From Candidatus Dependentiae bacterium (GTDB lineage Bacteria > Babelota > Babeliae > Babelales > Vermiphilaceae), in NCBI GenBank assembly GCA_020431705.1, contig JAGQHQ010000001.1:62001-126000 (forward strand): DNA of 64,000 nucleotides, given 5' to 3'. The position numbers were made by a program, and so were the translations under genes. A model generated the notes under the pieces. The model saw only the letters and a program-made list of their open reading frames with translations, was not told the DNA's origin and ran no database searches. The number at the start of each line of letters is the position of its first letter. Position 1 is the stretch's first letter. Shown one piece after another: positions 27,089 to 36,435 of this stretch.

Positions 27089-28993
27089 TTATGCTTGTAT
27101 TATCTCTTTGATAGTGCCAGAAAAATGTTGCTGCAACAGGCAAACTTGTGGCCACTTATTCGTATCAGACACATCAATTGCACTTAAAGTAACTGGAATC
27201 TTTCCTAAATACGTTTTTGTGCCTTGGCCACCGAGAGATCCAAAAAAACGATACGAAGAACCGCCACCACCACTTCCATACGTCATTCGCTTAGATTTTT
27301 GTTGTGATATTATTGTCCGCGGTGTCTGCATTGGCACAAAAACTGGTGTTACTCTTTCTTGTTTTTGTTCAACACACCTCACTTCAATTGGCTTAGGATC
27401 AACACTATTGAAAACAGAATTTAGAACAATATTCATCCCAAAACAACTATTTACTAACGGCTGCCAAATGGCACTAGTTTGCCCTAGCAGTTCTTTAAAA
27501 AAAATAAACTGCTTTGGAAAAGAAATTGTCAATTTTGCACTCACACTATCAAACGCAGTAAACATCGCTTGTTTAAAAATTGAAAGTGCGAGTGGATCAT
27601 TTTTTTGTTCAAGTTCTTGTAAAAACAATTCCCAGGATGTAAACCCAATAGCACTTGACACATCATCAGTTAACCTACCAGCCAATGCTTTAACAAAGTC
27701 GGAATTCTGTACTTTTTTTTTGTTGCCATCGATAGGTTTAAGCTCTTCTTCTAGTTCATCAACACGGTCACTCTCCTCAACATCATCTTCATAGTCTTCA
27801 TCATCTAAACCTTCAGTCGGCATAGATAAAACTTGTGTGCCAGAGGCAGAACCGGAACCGCTATTATTATTTTTTTTATTTTTTTGACATGCTTGTAATA
27901 AGATCATTTCAAGTACACCATATTGATCACTTGCTTTGAGAAACAAATGCTCATTACTGTATAATTGATTGAGTAAATCATTAATTTGTAGCCACGAAGT
28001 ACTCGCAACAATGTCTTTAAGAGCTTCATGATACTCTATAAAGTGCTGTGGCCTCACCCCATGCTTAAGCCATAGTGCTGAGCGCACACAATTGATAAAT
28101 GTCCGCCAGACAAATGTCGCATCATAAAGGCTAAGTGATTTTTTTTGTAAAAACTCCAAAAGCTCTACAGGACTTTTATGCAATACCATATTGAATAATT
28201 CGATCAAACATGCATCATCAACATAACCAAGCACCGATTGTACAGCTTCTTGTGTCACTTTTTTTGTAGCAAAACGAACTTGCTCCAAAATATTGAGCGC
28301 ATCTCGAGCGGAACCATCAGTTTGTGCAATAATCAATTTAAGAGCTGTTGTATCATATGCAATTTCTTCTTGCTCACATATATGTACCAAATGATTAAGT
28401 AACGGTCTCATTTCAATGGGTTTAAAAAAAAGCTGAAAACAACGAGAACGAACTGTTTCAATAATTTTTTCCGGATCAGTTGTAGCCAAAATAAATAATA
28501 CTGATACTGGAGGCTCTTCTAAAATTTTTAAAAAAGCATTAAATGCTGCTTTGCTCAGCATGTGTGCTTCATCAATCAAATAGACTTTTTTACGTCCCAT
28601 AATCGGCAGTAATGATGCTGCATCAACAATTTGCCGTACATTGTCAACACCAGTATGAGAAGCCGCATCCATTTCAATAAAATCTGGATGCTTGCCAGCT
28701 CGCAATGCTACACATGACGCACACTCAAGGCACGGAATAATGTACTTTTTTGGATTTTTCTGAAAATCAGATAATTTTTCACAATTAATTGCAGCAGCAA
28801 AAATACGAGCTGTAGTTGTTTTTCCACAACCTCGTTGACCCGAAAAAAGATATACAGGAAAATAGTGATCTTTGTATAGACTATTTTTAATGATTTTTAA
28901 CGCAAGCTCTTGCCCAACAACCTCATCAAAGGTTTGTGAGCGCCACTTGCGTGCGAGATTAAGCTGTACATCTGCTCGTTTTAGTGTATTCAT
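27089..28993 (-). CDS. dnaX: DNA polymerase III subunit tau (and probably gamma)
   Basis: A 634-aa clamp-loader subunit. Walker A is SGQRGCGKTT, a zinc-finger region has CLECASC, Walker B is VYLIDEAHMLS, and sensor 1 is FILATTDPEKI. Domains I-III end near residue 370, followed by a low-complexity linker (NNNSGSGSASG) and the tau-specific C-terminal domains. Two homopolymer A tracts lie exactly at the domain III/IV boundary and open onto a stop codon in the -1 frame (see the separate entry), suggesting a shorter gamma product. The SRP RNA gene lies just upstream on the same strand. Confidence 0.96.
   Translation of the reverse strand: MNTLKRADVQLNLARKWRSQTFDEVVGQELALKIIKNSLYKDHYFPVYLFSGQRGCGKTTTARIFAAAINCEKLSDFQKNPKKYIIPCLECASCVALRAGKHPDFIEMDAASHTGVDNVRQIVDAASLLPIMGRKKVYLIDEAHMLSKAAFNAFLKILEEPPVSVLFILATTDPEKIIETVRSRCFQLFFKPIEMRPLLNHLVHICEQEEIAYDTTALKLIIAQTDGSARDALNILEQVRFATKKVTQEAVQSVLGYVDDACLIELFNMVLHKSPVELLEFLQKKSLSLYDATFVWRTFINCVRSALWLKHGVRPQHFIEYHEALKDIVASTSWLQINDLLNQLYSNEHLFLKASDQYGVLEMILLQACQKNKKNNNSGSGSASGTQVLSMPTEGLDDEDYEDDVEESDRVDELEEELKPIDGNKKKVQNSDFVKALAGRLTDDVSSAIGFTSWELFLQELEQKNDPLALSIFKQAMFTAFDSVSAKLTISFPKQFIFFKELLGQTSAIWQPLVNSCFGMNIVLNSVFNSVDPKPIEVRCVEQKQERVTPVFVPMQTPRTIISQQKSKRMTYGSGGGGSSYRFFGSLGGQGTKTYLGKIPVTLSAIDVSDTNKWPQVCLLQQHFSGTIKEIIQA
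27867..27885 (-). promoter_or_regulatory. Putative dnaX slippage/frameshift site
   Basis: On the minus strand an A7 run (27885-27879), one T and an A8 run (27877-27870) encode K-N-K373-K374-N. A -1 slip on either run brings a TAA directly into frame: TAA at 27869-27867 after the A8 run, and the TAA spanning the two runs after the A7 run. The product would be about 372-375 aa, the size of a gamma subunit ending after domain III. E. coli (A AAA AAG) and Thermus (A9) make gamma at comparable tracts. Confidence 0.5.
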
Positions 28994-29025
28994 TGTTTTT
29001 ATTGCCTAATGTCCCTAGATTAAAT

Positions 29026-29110
29026 GGGAAGCGGGTACAAAAATAAGTAAACTTCTGCTGCTTCCTTTCGGACCTGACAGGCTGAGAAACCCATTTTTTA
29101 CTCACTTCCC
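29026..29110 (-). ncRNA. ffs: Small bacterial signal recognition particle RNA (4.5S type)
   Basis: The minus strand carries the universal SRP domain IV core CAGGTCCGAAAGGAAGCAG (plus-strand positions about 29058-29076), with a GAAA tetraloop and the asymmetric internal loops. The flanks GGGAAG (29110-29105) and CTTCCC (29031-29026) can pair, giving an RNA of about 85 nt. It forms SRP with Ffh for co-translational membrane targeting. It lies just upstream of dnaX, an arrangement seen in other bacteria. The exact ends are estimated from the terminal pairing. Confidence 0.88.
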
Positions 29111-29341
29111 AATCTTTTAGACCACCACTGAATGAGGTATAATTTTCACCCTAAAACCCAATAACACACCTATTTTAGCACTTTTTTAACTGGAGAGCTA
29201 GCCAAATTTTGCAAAAATACATCTTGTTGCATAACCACAGTACTAGGTAAACAAATATCCTTTTGCTCTATCAGCAATAGGACCAATTAATTTTTGCGAA
29301 AAATTTATCTATTTCTATCGCAAGGCCTAATAAAGGTAAAC

Positions 29342-29433
29342 TGGTGGAGAGAGAGGGATTCGAACCCTCGATGCCCCTTACGAGACATACACACTTTCCA
29401 AGCGTGCTCTTTCAACCACTCAGACACCTCTCC
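29342..29433 (-). tRNA. tRNA-Ser (anticodon GGA)
   Basis: A 92-nt class II tRNA. The acceptor strands GGAGAGG and TCTCTCC pair with one G-T wobble. The anticodon loop TTGGAAA is closed by CACGC/GTGTG and gives GGA, reading UCC and UCU. A long variable arm, typical of serine tRNAs, and the T arm GAGGG-TTCGAAT-CCCTC are present. The 3' CCA is encoded (29344-29342). It is 8 bp upstream of... nothing coding on the same strand; rpsB lies just 6 bp 5' of it, so it may be processed from the rpsB transcript. Confidence 0.93.
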
Positions 29434-29439
29434 GAGTCG

Positions 29440-30357
29440 CTACTTTTTGTCAGCCTTTTCTTCTCTTTCCTTATCAACAGTTTTCTTAGAATCTTCTTTT
29501 TTTAGTCCATTGTGCGTTATATCAACAGCTTTATCCTTTGATTCCACTTTCACATCTTTTTTTGTAGCAGCTTTTTTTACCACTGGCCCTTTTTCTGTAA
29601 CAGCTTTTTTTATCGCTACAGTTTGGCTCTCTTCTTCTTTTTGATCTTTCGCACGCTGAGCAACACCAACTTTGACTGACTCATGTAAATAATCAATAAT
29701 TAACTTAATTGAACGAGGCACATCATCATTTCCCGGAATAACATAATCAACCAGCGTCGGATCACAGTTAGTATCAACAAGTGCTACAACTGGAATTCCC
29801 ATGCGCACAGCTTCTTTAAGCGCCGAACTCTCTTTACGCACATCGACAATGATAACTGCACCAATTGGCCACCTAAGACCAGTAATGCCACCAACATTTT
29901 TCTTTAAACGCTCAATCATTTTTTGAATAACATTAAGTTCTTTTTTTGTATACAGAAACTGTTGTGAGTCTTCTTTTTCTTTCGATTTTTCTACTTTTGC
30001 AATAACATCCTGCAAATGCAATAGCTTCGTGATTGATTTTTTTACCTGAGCCCAGTTACTCAATGTACCACCAATCCAACGATGGTTTACATACGGCATG
30101 TCTAAATCCTGAGCAACACTAAAAATAATGTCTTGCGCCGGTTTTTTAGTACCAACCCACAAAACAGCTTTGCCCTCTGCAGTAACTTGTTTAAGAAATT
30201 GAGCTGATTGCTCTAATAATTGCGCGGTCTTCGAAATATCAATAAGGTGGATACCATTCCTGTGACCCCAAATGTACGGAGCCATTTTGGGACAGCCACG
30301 AGATTTTTGATGCCCAAAGTGACAACCAGCTTTAACTAAAGATTTAAAATCTATCAT
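29440..30357 (-). CDS. rpsB: 30S ribosomal protein S2 with a charged C-terminal extension
   Basis: The S2 core is clear: KAGCHFGHQKSRGCPKMAPYIWGHRNGIHLIDISKT, then VLWVGTKKPAQDII, NHRWIGGTLSNW, and VALVDTNCDP...IPGNDDVPRSIKLI. The family is usually about 230-260 aa; here 305 aa because about 70 extra residues rich in Lys, Glu and Val follow. The tsf gene, which normally follows rpsB, is replaced by tRNA-Ser 6 bp downstream. GAGGA lies upstream of the ATG. Confidence 0.96.
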   Translation of the reverse strand: MIDFKSLVKAGCHFGHQKSRGCPKMAPYIWGHRNGIHLIDISKTAQLLEQSAQFLKQVTAEGKAVLWVGTKKPAQDIIFSVAQDLDMPYVNHRWIGGTLSNWAQVKKSITKLLHLQDVIAKVEKSKEKEDSQQFLYTKKELNVIQKMIERLKKNVGGITGLRWPIGAVIIVDVRKESSALKEAVRMGIPVVALVDTNCDPTLVDYVIPGNDDVPRSIKLIIDYLHESVKVGVAQRAKDQKEEESQTVAIKKAVTEKGPVVKKAATKKDVKVESKDKAVDITHNGLKKEDSKKTVDKEREEKADKK

Positions 30358-30526
30358 ATAAATCTATCCTCAAAAGGTTATATCTAATGCTTTTTGGGCC
30401 CATATTCATCGCATGCATACCAACAATCTACAAGCCACCTTATTTTAAAAAGCACGCATTAACAGTATAAAATACTATACATCACAATAAAAAAATAATA
30501 TCAAAAGTAGAAAAAAATTCAACGAA

Positions 30527-31924
30527 TTATTCCAATTCTGCCCCTATAACCTCATTGTTCGTAATGGCTTGATCAAATCGTCTTCCAAGTAAGTAAGTTG
30601 CTATAATCCACAGGCCAATAATAACAGCAAAAAACATTGACTCTATTGTAATAAACGCCGCAATAGGCAAATTTCTAGTAAAATGATTAAAAAACGAACC
30701 ACCTGACTTTGCAAACTTTTGCCCAAATGCATCAATCCAAGACTTAGATTTAAATTTAATCTCTTTAACAGTTGGAATGTATAAACTTTCTCTTACTGGA
30801 TAACTGAAGCCATAATGGATTGAACGCAATATAACAAAGAAACTCAAAAAGGCAAATTGTGTTGTGCTAAAAACAAAGTAAATAAACAATAAAGCCGTAG
30901 AAATAGGTACCAATAAAAGACAAATACGCTCTCCAAATCGTTTAAGCAAGGCTTTGGTTCCAAAAAGAGAAATTAAAAATCCAATTGTATGTGTAACAAA
31001 AATAAGTTTATATAAATAGGTGCTAACATGCGTAATACTTGTGGCATTAGCTTCAGCCATTCCTATTCGCTGATAACTCAATACTGTATTTATTATCTCG
31101 TAGAAAAATACTATACAAAAAACTCCAAAAATGTACGGATATTTAAAAAACATAATTAAACCTGAGAGAATCCCTGTTTTTGCCTCACCAGTCTTACCAC
31201 GTTTTTTTTCTACTTGGTACGCAGCTTCATATCCATGCAGGTAATGGCCAGAAACTTTTCTCATAAGAACAAGAATGATTACCGGTACGCATAAAATCAA
31301 TAAAGAAGAAACTCCTAGTAATATTTGATGCTTAACAACATCTGAGAATATAAGTATTGAAGTAGGAGTTGTTACGCTCAACAGCGCCCAAGCAAAACCA
31401 GAAGTAAGCATGCCACCAAATTTTGAACCAGCAACAATCGTCCCATAGCTATTTTTTGCTGTATCTGGGTTACTAATTGAGTTCAAAAATGCCCAGAAGA
31501 CACTCACCACAAATGGTGACCACGATTCAACAAAAAAATAAAATAGCCAACCAAATACGCGATATGGACTCGAATCTGTATTTAACAATCCAATAGTTGG
31601 ATGACCAAGCATATAAACACAAACAAATCCTACTAATGCATAGAAAAAAGCATACCAGCAGAGCAAGCGATATCGCCTCAATCTATCAACCAACTTTGAA
31701 TATAAGAAAATTGCTGGCACCATAAAAATCATGAAATACATTTTTGCCTGTGGTATGTATATTCGCCCAACAACTGCACTAAAAACAGAATCTTTTAGTT
31801 CTTTTGCCAAAGTATAACCGCCAATAATACAAAAAAAAGTAAGTGTTAGTAATACTAGCTTTACTCTCTCTTGTGGTTCAACATCAAAAAGCGACTTTAA
31901 CCAATTTTGTATTCTCGAAATCAT
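30527..31924 (-). CDS. NTT-family ATP/ADP (nucleotide) translocase, copy 1
   Basis: A 465-aa polytopic membrane protein with about 11-12 hydrophobic helices of the NTT/TLC family found in obligate intracellular bacteria and plastids. Recognisable segments are GGYTLAKELKDSVFSAVVG near the start, the WLFYFFVESWSPFVVSVFWAF helix and the late IKFKSKSWIDAFGQKFAKSGGS motif. It most likely exchanges host ATP for bacterial ADP or imports other nucleotides; substrate cannot be read from sequence. A neighbouring paralogue on the same strand differs substantially, suggesting split substrates. AAGGAA precedes the ATG. Confidence 0.92.
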   Translation of the reverse strand: MISRIQNWLKSLFDVEPQERVKLVLLTLTFFCIIGGYTLAKELKDSVFSAVVGRIYIPQAKMYFMIFMVPAIFLYSKLVDRLRRYRLLCWYAFFYALVGFVCVYMLGHPTIGLLNTDSSPYRVFGWLFYFFVESWSPFVVSVFWAFLNSISNPDTAKNSYGTIVAGSKFGGMLTSGFAWALLSVTTPTSILIFSDVVKHQILLGVSSLLILCVPVIILVLMRKVSGHYLHGYEAAYQVEKKRGKTGEAKTGILSGLIMFFKYPYIFGVFCIVFFYEIINTVLSYQRIGMAEANATSITHVSTYLYKLIFVTHTIGFLISLFGTKALLKRFGERICLLLVPISTALLFIYFVFSTTQFAFLSFFVILRSIHYGFSYPVRESLYIPTVKEIKFKSKSWIDAFGQKFAKSGGSFFNHFTRNLPIAAFITIESMFFAVIIGLWIIATYLLGRRFDQAITNNEVIGAELE

Positions 31925-32054
31925 CGAGGTTCCTTTTAATACAGACTCTTTTTCAAATTATACACATTTTGTATAATGTCATTCATTTCCAATACACAAT
32001 GCTGCCTACTATCTCAACTCATTTACTACAAACAGATCACCATTGAATAAACCA

Positions 32055-32094
32055 AAAAAGGTCTTTCAAAGAAACAACTTTGAAAGACCTTTTT
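32055..32094 (-). terminator. Strong terminator after NTT copy 2
   Basis: A perfect 17-bp stem (32055-32071 with 32078-32094) and a 6-base loop. Flanking A and T runs on both sides make it usable in either direction. It lies 26 bases after the stop of the 32120-33484 gene, so the two translocase genes are probably separate transcripts. Confidence 0.85.
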
Positions 32095-32119
32095 ATTTTC
32101 AACTGATACAACTCTCCAC

Positions 32120-33484
32120 TCAACAAGCTACTCGTTTTTCGTCTACAGCCTTTTTGTACGTTTTTGCAAGATATGCCACCACAAAAAACCATATCGCAAT
32201 TAAACCAAGTGAAACACTTGTACTCAAAGTCAAAAACAATGTTATTCCAGCCATACCATACTTACCCTTTAGGAAGCCGCGAAACACATTAATACCTGAA
32301 CCTGAAGCCTTTGATCCACGAGATCCAAACATCTCAATCCATGCTTGAGTTTTATATTTTGCATCTTTTGATGTCGGAATATAAAGCTGCTTAATAGTTG
32401 GCTGGTTAAGTGCATAGTTAATAGCCTTCGCAAATACCATCAACCAGAACAATACACCTAACACTGGATAGAATTTTACCGTAACAATCGCAACAGCAAC
32501 TAATATTGGTGTCAGAATTAACGATGCACGAACACCAAGATGTCGTTGAATATTATTGATACCAAATAATACGCACAATGTTGAAATAATACCAGTCATA
32601 GTACCATAACTTCCCAAAAACGCGCTGAAATCACGCTCAAGCGGAAACGATGCCTTTGCGGTTGCTTTAAATAAGAAATCAATAATGGTAATAATTACCT
32701 CGTAAAAGAAAATAATCAGGAAAATGCCAAGCAAGTACGGTTTAGTAATCATAAGGCGAAGACCTTCAAAAAATCCTGGCTCACTGTGAGACTCTTCCTT
32801 CTTGTCTCCAGCCTCTTTAACTTCTTCAAATCCAACCAATTGATCTTTTGGTGTAACGCTCACAAACAACCACATTAACAAACCAATTACTATAATCGCA
32901 CCTGCAAGAATGTAGACAATTGGTCCACTGTGAGAAAGGCCTAACGACTTAGCGCGCAGCATTGGTCCAACCATGTTACCAAGTTGTCCACCAAGAGCAA
33001 TAAAAGGAAATCCACGTTTTGCCGCATCTTCTTTAGTAATATCTGTAGTAAACGCCCAGAAAAGTGCTACAATTAATGAACCAAAACTTTCGACAAAAAC
33101 ATACCACGCCCAACCTAAAATTCGTGTTGGATCTTCAGTGGTATTAGGCAGGCCATACGTCGGATGGTTCAAGAAGTAGCCAAATATTAATGCTGCTAAT
33201 GCATAAAGCGTAATCAAAATATAAAACACTTTGTGTCGCGTGAACATGTCAACAAGCTTACTATATACGAGAATGAGAGGTGTGATAACAATAAGCGAAA
33301 GAAACTTTGCCCATGGAATATAATCAACACCTACAATATTAGCAAACAAGCCATCTTTAAGTGGTCGCATACACCAATAGGTACCAATAATCAAAAAAAA
33401 TATAGCACTTAGTGTAAAGAACTTTTGTACCTCATCTCTACTCTCAAACTTCCCCCACAATGCAGTCGCAATACGTTTAAGCAT
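32120..33484 (-). CDS. NTT-family ATP/ADP (nucleotide) translocase, copy 2
   Basis: A 454-aa paralogue of the 30527-31924 protein with the same topology. Family segments include IIGTYWCMRPLKDGLFANIVG, GWAWYVFVESFGSLIVALFWAF and KYKTQAWIEMFGSRGSKASGS. The shared WPLKD/ELKD and TQAWID/SWIDAFG signatures are those of NTT carriers. It acts in the inner membrane to take up host nucleotides. The basic residues flanking the first helix match the substrate-binding region of characterised NTTs. Flanked by its own terminator. Confidence 0.92.
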   Translation of the reverse strand: MLKRIATALWGKFESRDEVQKFFTLSAIFFLIIGTYWCMRPLKDGLFANIVGVDYIPWAKFLSLIVITPLILVYSKLVDMFTRHKVFYILITLYALAALIFGYFLNHPTYGLPNTTEDPTRILGWAWYVFVESFGSLIVALFWAFTTDITKEDAAKRGFPFIALGGQLGNMVGPMLRAKSLGLSHSGPIVYILAGAIIVIGLLMWLFVSVTPKDQLVGFEEVKEAGDKKEESHSEPGFFEGLRLMITKPYLLGIFLIIFFYEVIITIIDFLFKATAKASFPLERDFSAFLGSYGTMTGIISTLCVLFGINNIQRHLGVRASLILTPILVAVAIVTVKFYPVLGVLFWLMVFAKAINYALNQPTIKQLYIPTSKDAKYKTQAWIEMFGSRGSKASGSGINVFRGFLKGKYGMAGITLFLTLSTSVSLGLIAIWFFVVAYLAKTYKKAVDEKRVAC

Positions 33485-33945
33485 ATATAGCCCCAGCGGA
33501 CAAAAAGGTTAACCAAAACAAACAACGCAATTTACCAAAGATAATACCAAAACATTATTCTTTTGTAAAAATCATAGTATATAACCCATTACCAAGAAAT
33601 CAACTATATAGCCATCTCAACGCATTATTTCAACAAATTCCATTATCCGCCGCAATAATCAAGAATATAAATACTATGTGAAATTACAGAAGCAAGTCTG
33701 ACTATACTATCTATACAACATAAATAAGCTTATTTTTGTCTGAAATATTCCCTCGACAAGCACCACCCCCAACCAAACAATTCAAATATGAAATAAAAAC
33801 ATATATTTTAGTTGACAAAATAGGCACGTAAAGTAGGCTTAAGTCAAGGGTAAAAATAGCTTTGACTGGTGTTGCACTATATAATTAATTTATAAACACC
33901 TTACAGGAAGAATAAACACCAAAAACTCTATAATTTGGGACACAT
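33485..33945. other. Intergenic region between NTT copy 2 and lon (461 bp)
   Basis: No coding frame with an SD was found. It should hold divergent promoters. On the plus strand, TTGACA at 33812-33817 is followed by TAGGCT after 16 bp, and a TATAAT hexamer at 33880-33885 lies 60 bases before lon but has no good -35 box at the right distance. No CIRCE element (TTAGCACTC-N9-GAGTGCTAA) was seen. Confidence 0.5.
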
Positions 33946-36390
33946 ATGGTTACAGATGAAGCACAAAATATTATTGAACAGCCTGAAACAAATCACGTAG
34001 AAGAGACACAAAAGCATGAAACCTTTTTGGCCCTTTTGCCGCTTAAGAACGTAGTGGTTTTGCCAAAAAGTATCGTACCAATAATTGTTGGAAGAGAAAC
34101 TTCTATCCGAGCAGTAGAATTTGCACTTAAAAATAATAAATCTATTTTTATTACCGCACAAAAAGATGAACATGTTGAAACACCAACGTCACTAGATCTT
34201 TTTTCTCACGGAACTCGCTCAAAAATATTACAAGTTATGCGCATGTCTAACGGTGCCTTAAAAATTCTGGCTGAAGGAGTTTGTAGATCAAAAATAATAG
34301 ATACACAAGAAGCTGAAGGTTTTCTTGGTGTACACTGTATCGATATCGAAAGCTCAAAAGCTAAGCAGACAGTTGAGCTTGAAGCATTATGGCGGCAAGT
34401 ACGCACCTTATATTTAACCTACGCAAAATACAATGAAAAAGCTCCTACAGATCTGATAGCCTTAGTAAAGTCATCATACGATATGGATCAAATCACTGAT
34501 ACTCTGGCTATTCATATTAGTAATCTGTCAGTAAAAGAAAGACAAACGATCCTAGAAACAGTTGATTTAGAAAAGCGCATGCTCATTCTTTGTGGTTTGC
34601 TTAAAAAAGAGATTGATATTTTGCAAACAGAACAACGTATTCGTGGACATGTACAAACACAAGTGGAAAAAAGCCAACGAGAATACTATTTGACCGAGCA
34701 AATGAAAGCAATTCAAAAAGAGCTTGGCAGAGAAGATCAATCTAATGAGCTTGATAAAATCAGAAAAAAGATAAAAACACTTGGACTTCCCCAAGAAGCA
34801 CGAGAAAAAATCGAAAAAGAACTCAAGCGCTTGGATCAAATGCCACCGCTTTCTTCAGAGGCTGTTGTCAGTAGACATTACGTTGATTGGGTTATATCTT
34901 TGCCATGGACAACCGTCAGTAACGACACGATCAGCCTTGGAAAAGCAGAAAAAATACTTAACGCACACCATTCAGGTCTAAAAAAAGCAAAAGAACGTAT
35001 TCTAGAATTTTTAGCTGCGAAAAAATTTGCTAAAGATAATAAACGATCACCAATTATTTGCTTAGTTGGCCCACCAGGTGTTGGTAAAACTTCAATAGCA
35101 AAATCAATTTCTGAAAGTATGGGGCGAGAATTTGTACGTATTTCTCTAGGAGGCGTCAGAGACGAAGCAGAAATCCGTGGACATCGCCGTACGTACATTG
35201 GCGCATTGCCAGGTAAAATTATTCAAGCGATGAAAAAAGCAAAAACACTCAATCCGGTAATTTTACTTGATGAAATAGACAAAATGAGCGCTGATATGCA
35301 TGGAGATCCCTCTTCAGCATTACTCGAGGTTCTTGACCCGGAACAAAATACAACATTTATTGACCATTTCCTAGACATAGAATACGATCTCTCGCAAGTA
35401 ATGTTTGTAACTACAGCAAATATGATTGATGATATACCGTATCCATTATTTGATCGCATGGAAGTTATTTCGCTTTCTGGTTACACAGAAAATGAAAAAA
35501 TTGCTATCGCAAAAAAGTTTTTAGTCCCAAAAAATTTGAAACTACACGGGCTCAATACACAACAGTTTAAAATACCAGAAAATCAATTACATACCATTGT
35601 TAACCAGTACACAAAAGAAGCGGGAGTACGACAATTAGAACGAATTATTAGCAAGCTTATGCGTAAAGCTATACAAGTGTTTTTAAGAGATAAATCAGCG
35701 AAAGTGATTACTGTTACATCAAATCGTATTGCTCAATGGCTTGGCAATCCAAAATTTAAAAAAACAAGCTTAAACCAAGAGAAAAATTATGGCTTGGCAA
35801 CAGGGCTTGCATGGACCGAGCTGGGTGGCGATGTACTTGAGATCGAAACAACCACACTTTCAGGTAAGGGAGGACTTACTCTTACGGGTCAGCTTGGTGA
35901 TGTTATGCAAGAATCCGCTCAGGCAGCTTTAAGCTATATTCGTTCGCGAGCGACAGATTTGGGACTTAAAGGTAGTTTTCATTCATCAAAAGATATTCAC
36001 ATTCACATGCCAGAAGGCGCAACACCCAAAGATGGACCATCTGCGGGAATTACTATTTGTAGTGCACTCGTTTCGGCATTAATCAAAAAACCACTACCAA
36101 AAGATCTTGCTATGACTGGTGAGATCACACTACAAGGAAGAGTGCTCTCAGTTGGCGGGTTAAAAGCAAAACTTTTAGCTGCAAAACAGCATGATATTAA
36201 AACAGTCATTGTTCCAAAAGAAAATTACGATGACATTCAAGAAATTTCTAAAGAAGTAGACCTTAATCCGCTCAACATTACCTATGCAAATACTATGGAC
36301 GATGTACTTAAATTTTCTTTTGGTTCAGCTATATTTAAAAAACATATGAAAAAAAAGAAAAAATTAATAAAAAAAGCAGTATCTCAATAA
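33946..36390 (+). CDS. lon: ATP-dependent protease Lon
   Basis: A 814-aa quality-control protease. It has the LON N-terminal substrate-binding domain (LPLKNVVVLPKSIVPIIVGRE), a coiled-coil region, the AAA+ module (Walker A GPPGVGKT, Walker B ILLDEIDKM) and the Ser-Lys dyad protease domain: DGPSAGIT holds the catalytic Ser, and GEITLQGRVLSVGGLKAKLLAA the Lys. The length is standard. The C-terminal tail is very basic (KKHMKKKKKLIKKAVSQ). Confidence 0.97.
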   Translation: MVTDEAQNIIEQPETNHVEETQKHETFLALLPLKNVVVLPKSIVPIIVGRETSIRAVEFALKNNKSIFITAQKDEHVETPTSLDLFSHGTRSKILQVMRMSNGALKILAEGVCRSKIIDTQEAEGFLGVHCIDIESSKAKQTVELEALWRQVRTLYLTYAKYNEKAPTDLIALVKSSYDMDQITDTLAIHISNLSVKERQTILETVDLEKRMLILCGLLKKEIDILQTEQRIRGHVQTQVEKSQREYYLTEQMKAIQKELGREDQSNELDKIRKKIKTLGLPQEAREKIEKELKRLDQMPPLSSEAVVSRHYVDWVISLPWTTVSNDTISLGKAEKILNAHHSGLKKAKERILEFLAAKKFAKDNKRSPIICLVGPPGVGKTSIAKSISESMGREFVRISLGGVRDEAEIRGHRRTYIGALPGKIIQAMKKAKTLNPVILLDEIDKMSADMHGDPSSALLEVLDPEQNTTFIDHFLDIEYDLSQVMFVTTANMIDDIPYPLFDRMEVISLSGYTENEKIAIAKKFLVPKNLKLHGLNTQQFKIPENQLHTIVNQYTKEAGVRQLERIISKLMRKAIQVFLRDKSAKVITVTSNRIAQWLGNPKFKKTSLNQEKNYGLATGLAWTELGGDVLEIETTTLSGKGGLTLTGQLGDVMQESAQAALSYIRSRATDLGLKGSFHSSKDIHIHMPEGATPKDGPSAGITICSALVSALIKKPLPKDLAMTGEITLQGRVLSVGGLKAKLLAAKQHDIKTVIVPKENYDDIQEISKEVDLNPLNITYANTMDDVLKFSFGSAIFKKHMKKKKKLIKKAVSQ

Positions 36391-36399
36391 CTTTTTGTT

Positions 36400-36435
36400 C
36401 CTCAAAAGACATCTCGGTTCGGATGTCTTTTGAGG
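36400..36435 (+). terminator. Terminator of lon, embedded in the end of cmk
   Basis: A perfect 14-bp stem (36400-36413 with 36422-36435) and an 8-base loop. It begins 10 bases after the lon stop and overlaps the last codons and stop of the convergent cmk gene, so the cmk C-terminal residues are encoded by the hairpin. Confidence 0.7.

Noticed and set aside
27063-27794. A long serine-rich open frame on the plus strand antisense to dnaX
   Set aside because: It lies fully inside dnaX, has low-complexity Ser/Thr/Leu content produced by the reverse of the dnaX coding frame, and has no convincing SD.
33800-33900. A CIRCE or heat-shock element upstream of lon
   Set aside because: No inverted repeat of the CIRCE type was seen; only separate promoter-like hexamers with poor spacing.
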